Assembly (NCBI GenBank): GCA_028023455.1
Contig: JAQFVV010000012.1
Span: forward strand, 8,840,499 to 8,904,498
DNA length: 64,000 nt
Direction: 5' to 3'
From: Epiperipatus broadwayi
Lineage: Eukaryota > Onychophora > Udeonychophora > Euonychophora > Peripatidae
Shown here: piece by piece, positions 47,521 through 58,525 of the stretch
How the letters are laid out: each line of letters begins with the position of its first letter
Numbering within the stretch: the first letter of the stretch is position 1
Notes under the pieces: model-generated
Seen by the model: only the letters and a program-made list of their open reading frames with translations
Told to the model about the DNA's origin: nothing
Databases searched by the model: none
Made by a program: the position numbers and the translations under genes

Positions 47521-48865
47521 CTGCGGAGTGAACCCGGCACAATATTTTTTTATGTATAATTTTGTTTTATTTTTAATTAAAAAAAATATGTTGATGATGA
47601 AAATAAAACATATTATCTATGAAATGCTATTTACAGTATTTATTGTATAAAGTTATTTTTCAAAGTTTTGAACAGGCAAGGTTTTCTTTTGTAAAAAAAA
47701 AATAAGAAGGCAAAAGAATCCAGATCTAAAACAGTGTATGCAGGACTGAGTAGATCAAATGGAATAAGAGTAAAAAAATCGAACATTTTGAGGAGTTAAG
47801 GGAAGGATTGCATAAGAAAGATTTATTATTATTATTGACTGATTATTATTGCCTTGTGAATATTGACTGTTGTTTATTAATTACTATTATGAATAATGAA
47901 CTATGTTATTGGAAGAAAATTATATGCACACCAGCATGATCATGTGGGAGTAAAGTCCTAAATATGCAGGGCTTTAGCCCACTGCTCCACAGAGGAAAAA
48001 ATGCTATGTGATCCTATCATCAATTGAAATTGAAGCCCACGTCCAAACCCATATATCATAAATATTAAAACTCATCACTGTTTTATAGAAAGTTTTGAAG
48101 TAAAGATATTTTAGGACAACCTCTATGGCCATAGCTTCAACAAATAAGCTTACGTTTTGTATGTATATGAGGGATGTCAATTCCCTGGGGACTAAAGGTA
48201 ATCTATATGTTATTTTTAGTTTATAATCGTACAAAGTATAAATCATATATTTACAGTTTGTAGTTTCTTTATATTTGAAGTCATGTAAACAACATTAATA
48301 CAAAATAATTAATCTTTGTATTAATTAATAATTTCTAACAATTAAAAAAAAATATATGCTTGCATTTTATTAAACAATTGAGCACTATTATTTAGTTTCC
48401 TATTTCTATAATTGTTTGTATAGTCAAAATGCATGTACGCATTTTCAAATAGTTTAGTGTAATCTATTTTTCTATTAATACATCTCCATCAGTTTAAATA
48501 CTACCTGCCCTGAGTGAGCCAGCTAATAAATAGTCAGGCTTCTAATAATGTGCTATTATCACTCTCATTAACCCATCAGTATAACTCTTATGTAAACCAT
48601 AGGATTGGTGCTTGGAATTGGATAACACTGATGTCCATAAATAGACCGATTACGAAATATTAATTAGAAAAAATTAATGCTGAGTATATACATATATCAT
48701 GTTTACTTTTTATGGGAGATGAGTTTTAAAATAACTTATCTTCAGGTCCATGGCTACTATAAGGCCATCTCATTAATTTATAAATGATAAGTTTAATACA
48801 AATAGCACATGATCAACCATGATGAAGAAATATAGTCAGGTGAAAGGTAGAACCACCGTTACAAT
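47521..48865. other. AT-rich sequence, no supported gene
   Basis: No coding, RNA or repeat feature could be supported. A (TTA)n stretch lies near 47,825. Confidence 0.4.
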
Positions 48866-48867
48866 AT

Positions 48868-49515
48868 ATAAAGTTAAAAGGAAAAGTAGAAATAAACACA
48901 GACAAAAATTTTGTAGATATTTTTTACATCTTTCTGGAATAATCATAGTAAAAGATTAAATAATTTTGAATTTAAATTAATATTTTATTATAAATTAAAC
49001 GTTTAAAAAGATCTAAATAAATATTAATATTCTATTCCAATTTTGAAATTAAAAACAAGCAAATTTTATGATAAAATAGAACTGATAATTGTAAACATTT
49101 CTATTATTTATTTTTAAAAATCTTTATAGATTATACTTGTGATAAAATTCCAAAAGTAGGTTTTAATTAAAAGGAATTGAAATCATTAACTTTTTCCAAT
49201 CAAGAAAGATAAGAAAAAGTTTTTAATTAAAAACAAGTTTTAACTAATGTATTTCTATCATCCAATCTAGCTATAAAAGGATGGATAAAAAGATTACAAT
49301 AATAAGTTGGCTAATAGTAGTTTTTTGTGACAGCTGGCAGAGTAGTAGTTGGTTTCTGTGGAACAACCATGAAATAATTGAAAGAAGGACGGTGGACCCA
49401 GTGGCGGCTATTAATTCATGATGGTGGAGTTTGAATTCACTTAGGGGAAAATAGGTCAACTTCCACTGTTGAAATTCATAGCTACAAATGTGTTCTAGAA
49501 AACAGCTGCTGGTGC
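48868..49515 (+). repeat. LTR-like dispersed repeat A, copy 2
   Basis: Matches 10,975-11,690: AAAAGGAAAAGTAGAAATAA, ACACAGACAAAAATTTTGTA, a TATAAAAGGATGG box (about 49,271), GGAGTTTGAATTCACTTAGG, AAATAGGTCAACTTCC, CAAATGTGTTCTAGAAAACAGC. The copy is cut at about 49,515-49,545 by the fold-back element that follows. Confidence 0.6.
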
Positions 49516-49545
49516 TCTTTTAGTACGCGATCTCCACCATTTTGA

Positions 49546-49757
49546 ATTTCAAAAACAGTCAAAAACATTGTCTGACACATCTAAGTGATAAAAAAGTACG
49601 CGAAAATGAAAAAAAAAAATAGAACTTGGGTCACGTGCGATGCGGGGGGTGGGGGTGTTTCCAAGTCACGTGACCCCAAGTCCTAAATTTGTTTTGTTTT
49701 CGCATACTTTTTTATCATTTAGATGTGTCAGGTGATGTTTTTGACTGTTTTTGAAAT
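49546..49757. mobile_element. fold-back element with terminal inverted repeats
   Basis: Starts ATTTCAAAAACAGTCAAAAA and ends with its exact inverse TTTTTGACTGTTTTTGAAAT. Arms continue through GACACATCTAAGTGATAAAA, AAGTACGCGAAAA on the left and its inverse on the right, and a second inverted pair ACTTGGGTCACGTG/CACGTGACCCCAAGT closer to the centre. The loop is GC-rich (GCGGGGGGTGGGGG). Total arm length about 100 bp. It sits inside repeat A copy 2. The left flank repeats TAGTACGCGA just outside, also found inside the arm. Confidence 0.85.
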
Positions 49758-51585
49758 ACCATCATCACAAATTCTCAGACAAACATTCATTATATTAGAA
49801 CTGTATTTTTGTTTCTTTAAGCCAATGTATCAATAATCACTTGAAAAATCCCAATTAACCAGATATTTTTGTCCTTTAGTTAAACATAATTAGATACATA
49901 TTTATTAATCTATAATTAGATGGTTTGTTAGATTATGATGGGTGGCTTGTGCAGGTTCTGTTCTAATTTAAAGTCCAGAACACGGATATACCAAGAGTTT
50001 TACATAAAGTGAGGCTATTCATTAAAAATAAACAATCATATGATTAGTTTGATAAGAGATGATACGATGTTCAACTATTCAAATGGCATGTTAAGAACAA
50101 CAATTACATTCACTAGATCATAAGGAATTTTTTAATTTGTTTTTACTCATTTAGGAATGTTCTCTTTTTTGCTAATGAATACATGCTGAAATACTAAAGC
50201 ATTTGAGATCAAGCATTAAAAAAAATGAAAGGACAAAAAGACATTTTAAGATTCATCAGAAGATAGTATATCAGACGATTACCAGCAAGTAAATCAATAA
50301 CTCAAAATATTTAATTCATTATATTGTTTTAAGTTTCCATAAACAAACGTTATCATTTTTAATGATTTAGTTTCTTATAATTAAAGGGATTAAAAATTAC
50401 ATTAGAATGTTTTTAGCTCGTCTAGATATTTAGTAAATTAAGTATTATATTTGGCATTCACTGGTTTTTTTTTTGCTAAAACTTTACTTTTTTATTATCA
50501 TGTTATCATCTTTTCAAGATGATCAGAAATATTGTAAAATTAATATTTAGAACAATTTATTTATTTTTAATATTTCAACTAAGGTTTTATAATAACATTT
50601 ATTTTCATTCAAAGAAAGAAAAAAAAATAGAGGACATTTATAAAATAAACTACAAATGTAATAAACACACTTTTTCTCCTCGTGGCAATTTATTTCTTTT
50701 CTCTCTTACTAATACAAAATGCCTTTAAACAAACTTTCATAGATAATTTTTATAATCACATTTTAGGTTGTATTTTGTAAAAATAAAATAAAGATCATTA
50801 AAAGAAAAATATAAATTTTGAACAATTACCATCACAAATTTAGAGAAAAATATATAGAGCTGAAATTTTATATTATTTAAATAATTTAAAGATAACCTTT
50901 GAATAACCTTGTTAAAAAGAATTGATAAAAAAATGACATTTTTACTTTAATAAAAAAAAACATTTTTGTAAAAATAATCAATACTGACTATAAATAATCA
51001 AAAAATTATCGTTTAATAAATACTACATAGATATAGTCAGTGATTATTTCAAAAAACACAAACAAATGATATTAACAAAATATTACATGATCTTAGCTTG
51101 TATACTATTTTTAAGTAGAAAATCTATTACTCCTATTTCAAATTTGCCATCTTAAAAAATCAAAAGATGCCTGGTAGTAACCCTTATTCTATATTGTTCT
51201 ATTCATATTTCCAGACTAGTTCCTAGCTTATGACGATCATCAAAGAGTTTTGAATCCGATGTTAAATCTATATAATTGTGCAAACAAATTGGTTTAGATA
51301 TAAAACATTAAGGTGTTTTGATTCAAGCTGATATCTTAATCATAAAAATAAAAAAAAATAAATGACAATTTCTGGGGAATAGGTGCCTCTGATCTCAAAA
51401 AAATATATAATTATATTCTGAAATTCTATTTTTAAGACAGTAACAACACTGAAATGATTAAAATCTTGGTAATACATCATCTAATTTCCTATACTGCTCT
51501 ATGGTGCTGTTGCTAGTGAAAAACAAATAGATATAACATTACCGGGCTGTTTTTAAATTTTGTTGATTTATGTTTTTAATGTTGC
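49758..51585. other. AT-rich sequence, no supported gene
   Basis: No recognisable repeat copy, coding or RNA gene. A 69-codon frame at 50,519-50,728 has the composition of the surrounding AT-rich sequence. Confidence 0.4.
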
Positions 51586-51587
51586 GA

Positions 51588-51835
51588 TTTGTTTGTTGTT
51601 GTTGTTTTTTTTTTTTTGTAACCGGTTTGATTAATATTTCTTAAAAATAAAAAAAAAAAAGGCTTTTTTTTTGGCTTTTAAAAATATTTTATCTTTTTTT
51701 TTTTTTTAAAAAAAAAAAAAAACAAAAAAAAAAACATTTCTTTTTGTCCGGTCTTTTTTTTTAAAGAAACTTTTTTTTTTTTTTTATAACCAAGTCTTTT
51801 TCATTGTAGTTGAAGAAACTTTTTTTTTTGTTTAT
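51588..51835. repeat. homopolymer-rich low-complexity block
   Basis: Begins GTTGTTGTTG and continues with long T runs broken by A runs (A15 around 51,705) and GTAACCGG. TTTAAAGAAACTTTTTT-like units recur at about 51,760 and 51,815. Such runs are prone to slippage and assembly error. Confidence 0.85.
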
Positions 51836-52680
51836 CGAGAAACAAAGCTTTCTCGACAGACCTCTCTAAGACCTGTCGTCATATTCCTTACAGCGTTTTG
51901 ACACCTTTCCAACTCAGCTCTAATACGCTTCACTGTAAGCTGATCCCGGCTTCAAGAATAAATTAGTCGTACATCTTGCGAAAAAGAGATTGACATGCAA
52001 CCCTCAAAGCCTGTCCCATGAGTGAATAGGAACAGCTTCGTCGCCATTGACATTCCATTTCAGACGTTTGACACCACCTTAATTTCATTCAAAAAGACAG
52101 ATTTTCTGGGTGGGTAAAATATTTTTTTTGGGGTTGAAAAAAGGCCACTGCATCTGCTTCTGTAGCAGGTCAAACTCAAAACTACAATGCCGAATAGTCA
52201 CCTGCCATTTAACTGTTTTGATCTCAAAAAAGTCTCAGAAAGTGCGCGACTTGATCGTGAACTTTGCCGAATCATGATTTACATTCCTCATTTAGTGAAT
52301 TCTGACTCCTGATAATGAAAGTAGGGGCATTCGAGAATTTGTTACAAGTTTTACTAACTCACATCAATTACAATACATTGAAGCAAAAAAAAAAATCCAT
52401 TCTAATAGACTTTTCGTCATTACAACTACAGAAACCTTCATATCATATGCTGTCCAATAGTCAAGAGTAATGTCTATAGAGAGTGTCGTATACTCATTGC
52501 TAATAATGTTCAACATGCTAGAGATCTTGGGGTATGGGTGCACTTCAACATCTTAGTGTTTGAACAGTTTCCAGGCCGTAAGATCTATGAGCGGCCTTGT
52601 AAACAGCATATTTATGTGCTTTAGCATAGAAACAGCACCATCAAATGGTGTGGATCAATAGATGAAGTATTACCAAAATC
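51836..52680. other. base-composition island, possible coding remnant
   Basis: About 850 bp with far more G and C than the flanks, starting right after the low-complexity block. On the minus strand, 51,840-51,962 reads VKRIRAELERCQNAVRNMTT, then GLREVCRESFVSR and a stop, preceded by SRDQLT; neighbouring frames read KRLKWNVNGDEAVPIHSWDR and QALRVACQSLFRKMYD (about 51,985-52,075). These look like protein read through frameshifts. I recognise no family. It could be a processed pseudogene, a piece of a foreign gene, or an unknown transposon protein. Confidence 0.35.
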
Positions 52681-52689
52681 TTCTTATTA

Positions 52690-55405
52690 ATAAATGAAAA
52701 AAAAAATCTTTTTATCCATTAAAAAGTAAGTATTCTTAATTATTTTTAAAACTATAATGCAATGATATATATGCTTACAAAAAGTTCAGATTAACTTGCT
52801 TTCTTGATTACGATTTGAATATATAAATACTGATTTATTTGTTTTGAAATGACAAAATTTGATAAAAACTGTTTGAAAAGAACAATTTTAAAATTAATCT
52901 TTCATATCTAAATTTGATTATTGTGTTAATAAAATCATTATGTTTCAAGATATAAGCAATATTTATAAGAATGTCTATGACATTGCTGGGCTAAAAATTA
53001 TGAAGTTCCAAATCCATTAATCACCAAAAGCCTGCTTTATAAATTAATATAAATACACATATTCCCCAAGAGTTTTTTTCATTTTAACGCATATTTCAGA
53101 GGTTGATTTCATATTATATTTATTTATAAAAAATGATAATGATTATGGATGTTAAAAAAGTATCAAAATATAAAAAAGTATTATTGTTAATAGGTAAATG
53201 AATTGTCACTGAACGATAATATCTGCAGCTTAAGGATATACATACACATATAAATGATCAAAAATTAAAAAAAAAAAGATTTTGTTAGGAATGAAATAAC
53301 GTAAAAAGAGATAAAAAACTTAAACATAATAGTGCATTACTTGCAAATTATATATTTTTACTTTTAAGATATAGTTTTCACAATAACTTCAGTTTACATA
53401 GTATTATGAATAATTATATAATGAAATAAAATTAATGTACATAAACTGGAAATATAGAATCCATCATAAAATAATAATAAAAAAATTAAATCATTTTAAA
53501 AATTAATGTTTTTATATTTATTAACAAATTATAAATTTCAATAAATAAGTTTTAAAATGGATGCTTAAATAACAGCAATATTACATTCCTCATATTAAAA
53601 AAAACTTGCAACATTGATAAATTAGGATGCAAAACGGCAAAAATGTATCGTTAACTACATGTCTGTATGCAATTTATATACACATACACTCAGATATACG
53701 TATATAATATCTGGACAGATGTAAGCTCCAATTATCATGCCATGTGCAAAAAAAAAAGTTAAATTATTCTGCTGTACATAAACATTCCAGATAAATTATC
53801 TTTAGATACCTTTGAGTGAAACCAATCATCCACACAAATATGATAATCACATTTATTATATTAATACTGATGTATCAGCTGACTTGAGTAGTTACTTTGC
53901 AAAAACTGTGACTTTTCATTTTTTAATGATAGCATTAATGTAAATTCTGAACAATAATTGATATAATAAACCAACATAGCTTTTATTACTTTACAAATTT
54001 TATTCTTAATAATGCATAATATATTAAAAACAATTTTTTTTCTCAGCAACCACCATTTTAGTTGTTAAATGTAACTTGAATTAATATTGTATGGTGTCCA
54101 TAAATTAATTAATTCAATCACTAGCTTAAAAATAATGATTAACTTATAGATATCCTATACTTTTATTTTAAGTTACATATAACAGCAAAAATTGTGATTG
54201 ATGAAAAATTTTTTTTTTGTTTTTTAATGCATTACTCATTAAAAAACATTTTAAAATAAAATATTATATATATTAATTTTTATTTTTTAAATACTTTGCA
54301 AAAGACTTTTTGTATTTATTTTCAAAAATTATAAGAATGTAAGCAATGTCATTATATTTCAGTATTTGAACTGAAATTCATAAAAATCATTTATAAGATT
54401 TTTATAATTATGAAGGTAGTGTTTTTTTAAGAGCAACTTTTAATTAAATAATCAAGAGAAATTAAAATTTCATCCCTCATTTCATTTTCTTTCTATTTTA
54501 ACTAATAATAACACTGTTTAGTGAATTACTTAAAAAAGTCATATTTAAAAAAATATATATTGCCATATATTGCACATCACTGAAAACTTAGTAAACCAAT
54601 GCCAATGTGATTTGAAGTTACACTCATCAACTCTTTTAGACAGACCAGCTGACTAGACAGCCCTAAAATATTCCATTATCATTGATACCTAACATGTACA
54701 AAATTTGAAAAAAAATCCATTCAATAGAAGAATATTAAAAATCAGTTACAAGATTTGACTCAAATAAATAACAAAGAATCAGTATTTCTAAGTTAAATAA
54801 AAGCTATTAAAATATAGTTTTAAAAATGCTGTAATTCATTTAATGGTGATATCCATTGAATGCAAATCCTCCATTTTGCAAAGTAGTAATATATTATAAC
54901 TAAAATGTATTAAAAGTTTCTAGAAACATAGAAGTTTTTACAAAGTGAACAATTTATAAATAGAAACAGATATTTTGTTGAATTATTTTAATCTAGAAAA
55001 ATTGTTAATCAAAAAAGCTACAAAACCACAAGTGCTAGATTAAAGATAACTTCATTCCTATTCTGTAAATAAATAAGAGTTTGTAGTTTGACCAGTTAAT
55101 TTTGAATGTAAATTTCAGTAAATATAACTAGTAACATTCTCAGAGTTAAAATTGCAAAAATATAATTTATCTGAAACCTTCATCAATGAACAATTTTTGA
55201 ACAAGCCAAATACACTAACTTAGGTTCTTCAAAATGACTATTAATATTTATTTAGATATAATTATTCATTAAAAAATATATACAAAAAAAAAATCAAAAA
55301 AGAAGACAATTTACAATGTAATATCCTTGGAGTTCTATATACTTTTGTATGCTTTATAATAAATATATCATTTTGTAGATTGTTTTTGCCATTACAAGTT
55401 GTTTC
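52690..55405. other. AT-rich sequence, no supported gene
   Basis: Nothing beyond A/T runs and short chance frames could be found here on either strand. Confidence 0.45.
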
Positions 55406-55412
55406 ATTTCAT

Positions 55413-55845
55413 TGAATACCAGTAATTTATATACCTGGAGTTTTAGATGTAATTATATAAGGGACTGGAACACACAGATTTTCAAGCTCCCTTCCGCTAT
55501 CCACTCTTATCTCATACAACCGATACACATGACTACACACGCTATCCACTCTTATCTCATACAACCGATACACATGACTACACACATGTGAAGAAGCTAC
55601 ATGATCTCCAATAAGGGTATTTTGTGCTAAAGCAGCACTTATCAGTTGGTCCAGATCATCATCTCCCACTGCTTAGTTTATATTAAGATAGCAAATCTTC
55701 AAACTCTAATGGACAGGCTTCAATCTACTCCACCCTCTAACTCTTCAGTGGAGAGTGGAAGGGAGCATGAAAGTCTGTATTCAAGTTATATAATTTACAT
55801 CTAAAACTCTAAGTCATAAATTACATGTGTATTCAATCAAATATT
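55413..55845. mobile_element. tRNA-headed element with terminal inverted repeats
   Basis: The left end ATTGAATACCAGTAATTTAT, then GAGTTTTAGATGTAATTATA is inverted at the right as TTATATAATTTACATCTAAAACTC and AATTACATGTGTATTCAAT. Just inside are AGATTTTCAAGCTCCCTT and its inverse AAGGGAGCATGAAAGTCT. The body contains GAAGCTACATGATCTCCAAT and CAGTTGGTCCAGATCATCA. An exact 45 bp unit is duplicated in tandem (55,496-55,540 and 55,541-55,585). The region 55,647-55,750 is inverted again at 55,995-56,100. Confidence 0.85.
55496..55585 (+). repeat. exact 45 bp tandem duplication
   Basis: The unit GCTATCCACTCTTATCTCAT.. ending GACTACACAC is present twice in a row with no mismatch, inside the element at 55,413-55,845. 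Other copies of the family have it once. Confidence 0.97.
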
Positions 55846-55919
55846 TCAGATTCAGCCTGTATCCTGCCCATCAATCTTCTGGGTATTTAAATGGATAAGG
55901 TCCTATATTTGAGGGGTCA

Positions 55920-56265
55920 GCGTCAACAAGGACATGACATTAATATCAAGTCGAACAAGGGAGTTAGGTGTTCCATTATAAGATTTTCAATGGTATACAT
56001 AGCTGAAGAGTTGAAGGGTGGAGTAGATGGAAGTTTGACCATTAGAATTTGAAGATTTGCTATCTTAATACAAATCCAGTACTGATTATCATGATGATCC
56101 GGATGAACTGATGAATGCTGGTTCAGCACAAAATATGTGTTGGAGATTATATATCTTCTTTACATGTGGGTGGTCATGTTATCACTTGTATGAGATAGAG
56201 GGGATAGCTGAAGGGAACTTGAAACTCTGTATTCAAGTCTCATATATAAGTTAACATTTTAATAA
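55920..56265. mobile_element. second, inverted half of the tRNA-headed element pair
   Basis: Reads as the inverse of most of 55,460-55,765: GAAGAGTTGAAGGGTGGAGT, GAAGATTTGCTATCTTAATA, ATGATCCGGATGAACTGATG, CAGCACAAAATATGTGTTGG, GATAGCTGAAGGGAACTTGA, ending CTGTATTCAAGTCTCATATA. Together the two halves form an inverted repeat of about 0.8 kb with arms of about 300 bp. The TTCAAGTCTC end is B-box-like. Confidence 0.75.
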
Positions 56266-56975
56266 TTTAGTAAACATTACTGATAGTGACATTTTTATTT
56301 AAAAACAATATTAAATATGTATTATATATTTTATTCCAAATCATTAAAATTTATAATTTTGAAAAGATTTGGCAGAATAAATTTAGAACAATAATAACTT
56401 ACCAGAATATAAATGACCATAATAAACAAGATTTATATTGATTTCTGAATATATAAATAATCACAAACCAAAACAAACAAAACCATTATTAGTAATTAAT
56501 TAATTGCTTGGGAAGTCATGTGATATTTCTCTTTCAAGAAGTCATGTGATATTTGAACCAAAAATCACAGTTCTTGAGTCTATCATTTCATCATTGCAAG
56601 ATAGAGATTCTTTAAGTTTATTCTAGGAATTCGGATTCAGGGCTTATTGTCTCTTCAAAATTCCAACAATTTTCTTATCTACTATCCATTTCATATGTGA
56701 GCTAATTATAATATACTTGTTTTAAAAATATACTTTATAATTTTTCGTTTCTAAATAAAATAGCAGATACATAAAAGTGAGTTATTTTAATTATTTCAGA
56801 ATAATTTAAGTCTCACTTCAGGTATGTAAATCAATATTTCTCAAAGTGAAAAAAGTAATATTAATATGAATTTTAAAAGTTATTTTATACATTTTTTAAA
56901 ACAAAAGTTTGAACAACATAGATTTACATGATTAACTAAGACATTGTACAGGCTTAAACCTGCATTTTTATATAT
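56266..56975. other. AT-rich sequence, no supported gene
   Basis: AAGTCATGTGATATTTC and AGAAGTCATGTGATATTTG form a short direct repeat at about 56,512-56,555. A 42 bp minus-strand stretch with splice-like ends (about 56,413-56,452) is too short to judge. Confidence 0.4.
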
Positions 56976-56980
56976 GTAAT

Positions 56981-57206
56981 ATATGCGGGGTTTGAACTCA
57001 AGACTTTCACACGACCCACCACTCTCAGTGCCATCTCATATTGTTGACCCACCTGATCACACACATGTTGAAAAGATAAGTAAATAATCACCAAAAAATT
57101 ATTATTTATCTTTTCAACATGTGTGTGATCAGGTGGGTCAGCAATATGAGATGGCACTGAGAGTGGTGGGTCGTGTGAAAGTCTGAGTTCGAACCCCGCA
57201 TACATG
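56981..57206. mobile_element. near-perfect palindrome with tRNA B-box-like ends
   Basis: Arms of about 107 bp (56,981-57,088 and 57,101-57,206) differ at only a handful of positions around a 12 bp centre. The right arm reads CAACATGTGTGTGATCAGGT, GGGTCAGCAATATGAGATGG, CACTGAGAGTGGTGGGTCGT, GTGAAAGTCTGAGTTCGAAC, CCCGCATAC. GAGTTCGAACCCCGC is an excellent match to the T-arm/B box of a tRNA. It is related to the left end at 21,090 and is the least diverged member of the family, hence probably the youngest. Confidence 0.9.
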
Positions 57207-58025
57207 TTTAAATATGGAAAAATAAATCTCAATATTATTTTTTTATATGAATTATGTATATGTACAAAATATACATTATAAATTATGCCAAAAACATCTA
57301 ATCATCGATAGATGTAAAAGTATATGAATATGTGTGTGCACATATATAAAAATAAAAACTTACTGTCTCAAAAATTATGTAAAAGTTTATAATTTTGTAA
57401 AAAAAAAAAACCCCCGTGTTTCATAAAACTTCATCATTACTCTACATTTGAATTTTTCGTTTAAAAACTCATTCAAGTAGTAACTAGGGTGTGTATTAAT
57501 TTAAAATTTCAAAGCTTTTAAATAACCCAATTATATTTTAAAAATTTGTCCTAAATTTTTAATATAAAAAATAATGATGAACAAGGAAACTGTCTTCTTA
57601 TATATTATACTCATATGAATACTAAATGCTTAAGTAAACCACATTTTTGATATTAGTAATCATTCAGATTTCACACGTGCGCTATGATGCGATAAGCAAT
57701 TCTTGAAATAGTGCTGCCCCCTGCTTGCAAAGTGTATATAATAGATCAACCATATTAAATATATTTAAGTGACGTCTTTTGGTTTTTAAGAAAGAAAAAA
57801 AAACTCTATTAAGCTAATCATAAATACTAGACAGCTGATTGACTCTTTTAATTAACAAAAGAAAAATCTTTCTGTAATAATTATGTAATCCTCAATGTAG
57901 ACATTATATATATATATAAAACAGACAATGTTGATATAATTACAATAAAACAGTTAAAATAAGAAAGTTCTATGTTTAAAATATAAAAAAGTAATATATG
58001 TAAAATATTAAAAATAAATATAGAG

Positions 58026-58275
58026 AGCATCATGATATATTGGTTAATGTATTAGCCATGCCCTTAGGTTCAGATACGACTATGATTTTTCAGGTCGGTA
58101 AAGATTTCTTAAACAAACAACTTTTCATGTTATTTGCTCATAGCCAACTCAATCAGCCATTTATTACAGGTTAGTAAATAAATATCTAGCCATTCCTCAC
58201 TGAGAAACAAATTCATTATAATTTTTGGAATTAGTTAAATGAACATCAACACACAATATGACATAAAGCATAATT
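58026..58275 (+). mobile_element. tRNA-derived SINE, plus-strand copy
   Basis: The head ATGATATATTGGTTAATGTA and TTAGCCATGCCCTTAGGTTC, AGATAC resembles a tRNA with A box (around TGATATATTGG) and B box (GGTTCAGATAC) about 35 bp apart. The body TTTCAGGTCGGTAAAGATTT, GCTCATAGCCAACTCAATCA, GCCATTTATTACAGG is shared with 34,275-34,510 on the other strand. Confidence 0.6.
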
Positions 58276-58525
58276 CATAGCTTTACAATTAATGAAGATG
58301 TCACTTATTGTAGGTATAACATGGTTGATTTTTATCTTCAAAGTAATATTTCAAATTGAAAATTAGGAAGGAAATATCCAAGATAAAGTCCCTTGTTTCA
58401 AAACAGTTTCGCCAAGCTGACTACATTGTATAAATAAAATTACACGTGTGTGTGCATAAATGGCCATTATAAAATGACTATATAAAGTCATTTTAGAAAC
58501 AATGAGAAAATGCTATAAGTGAAGT

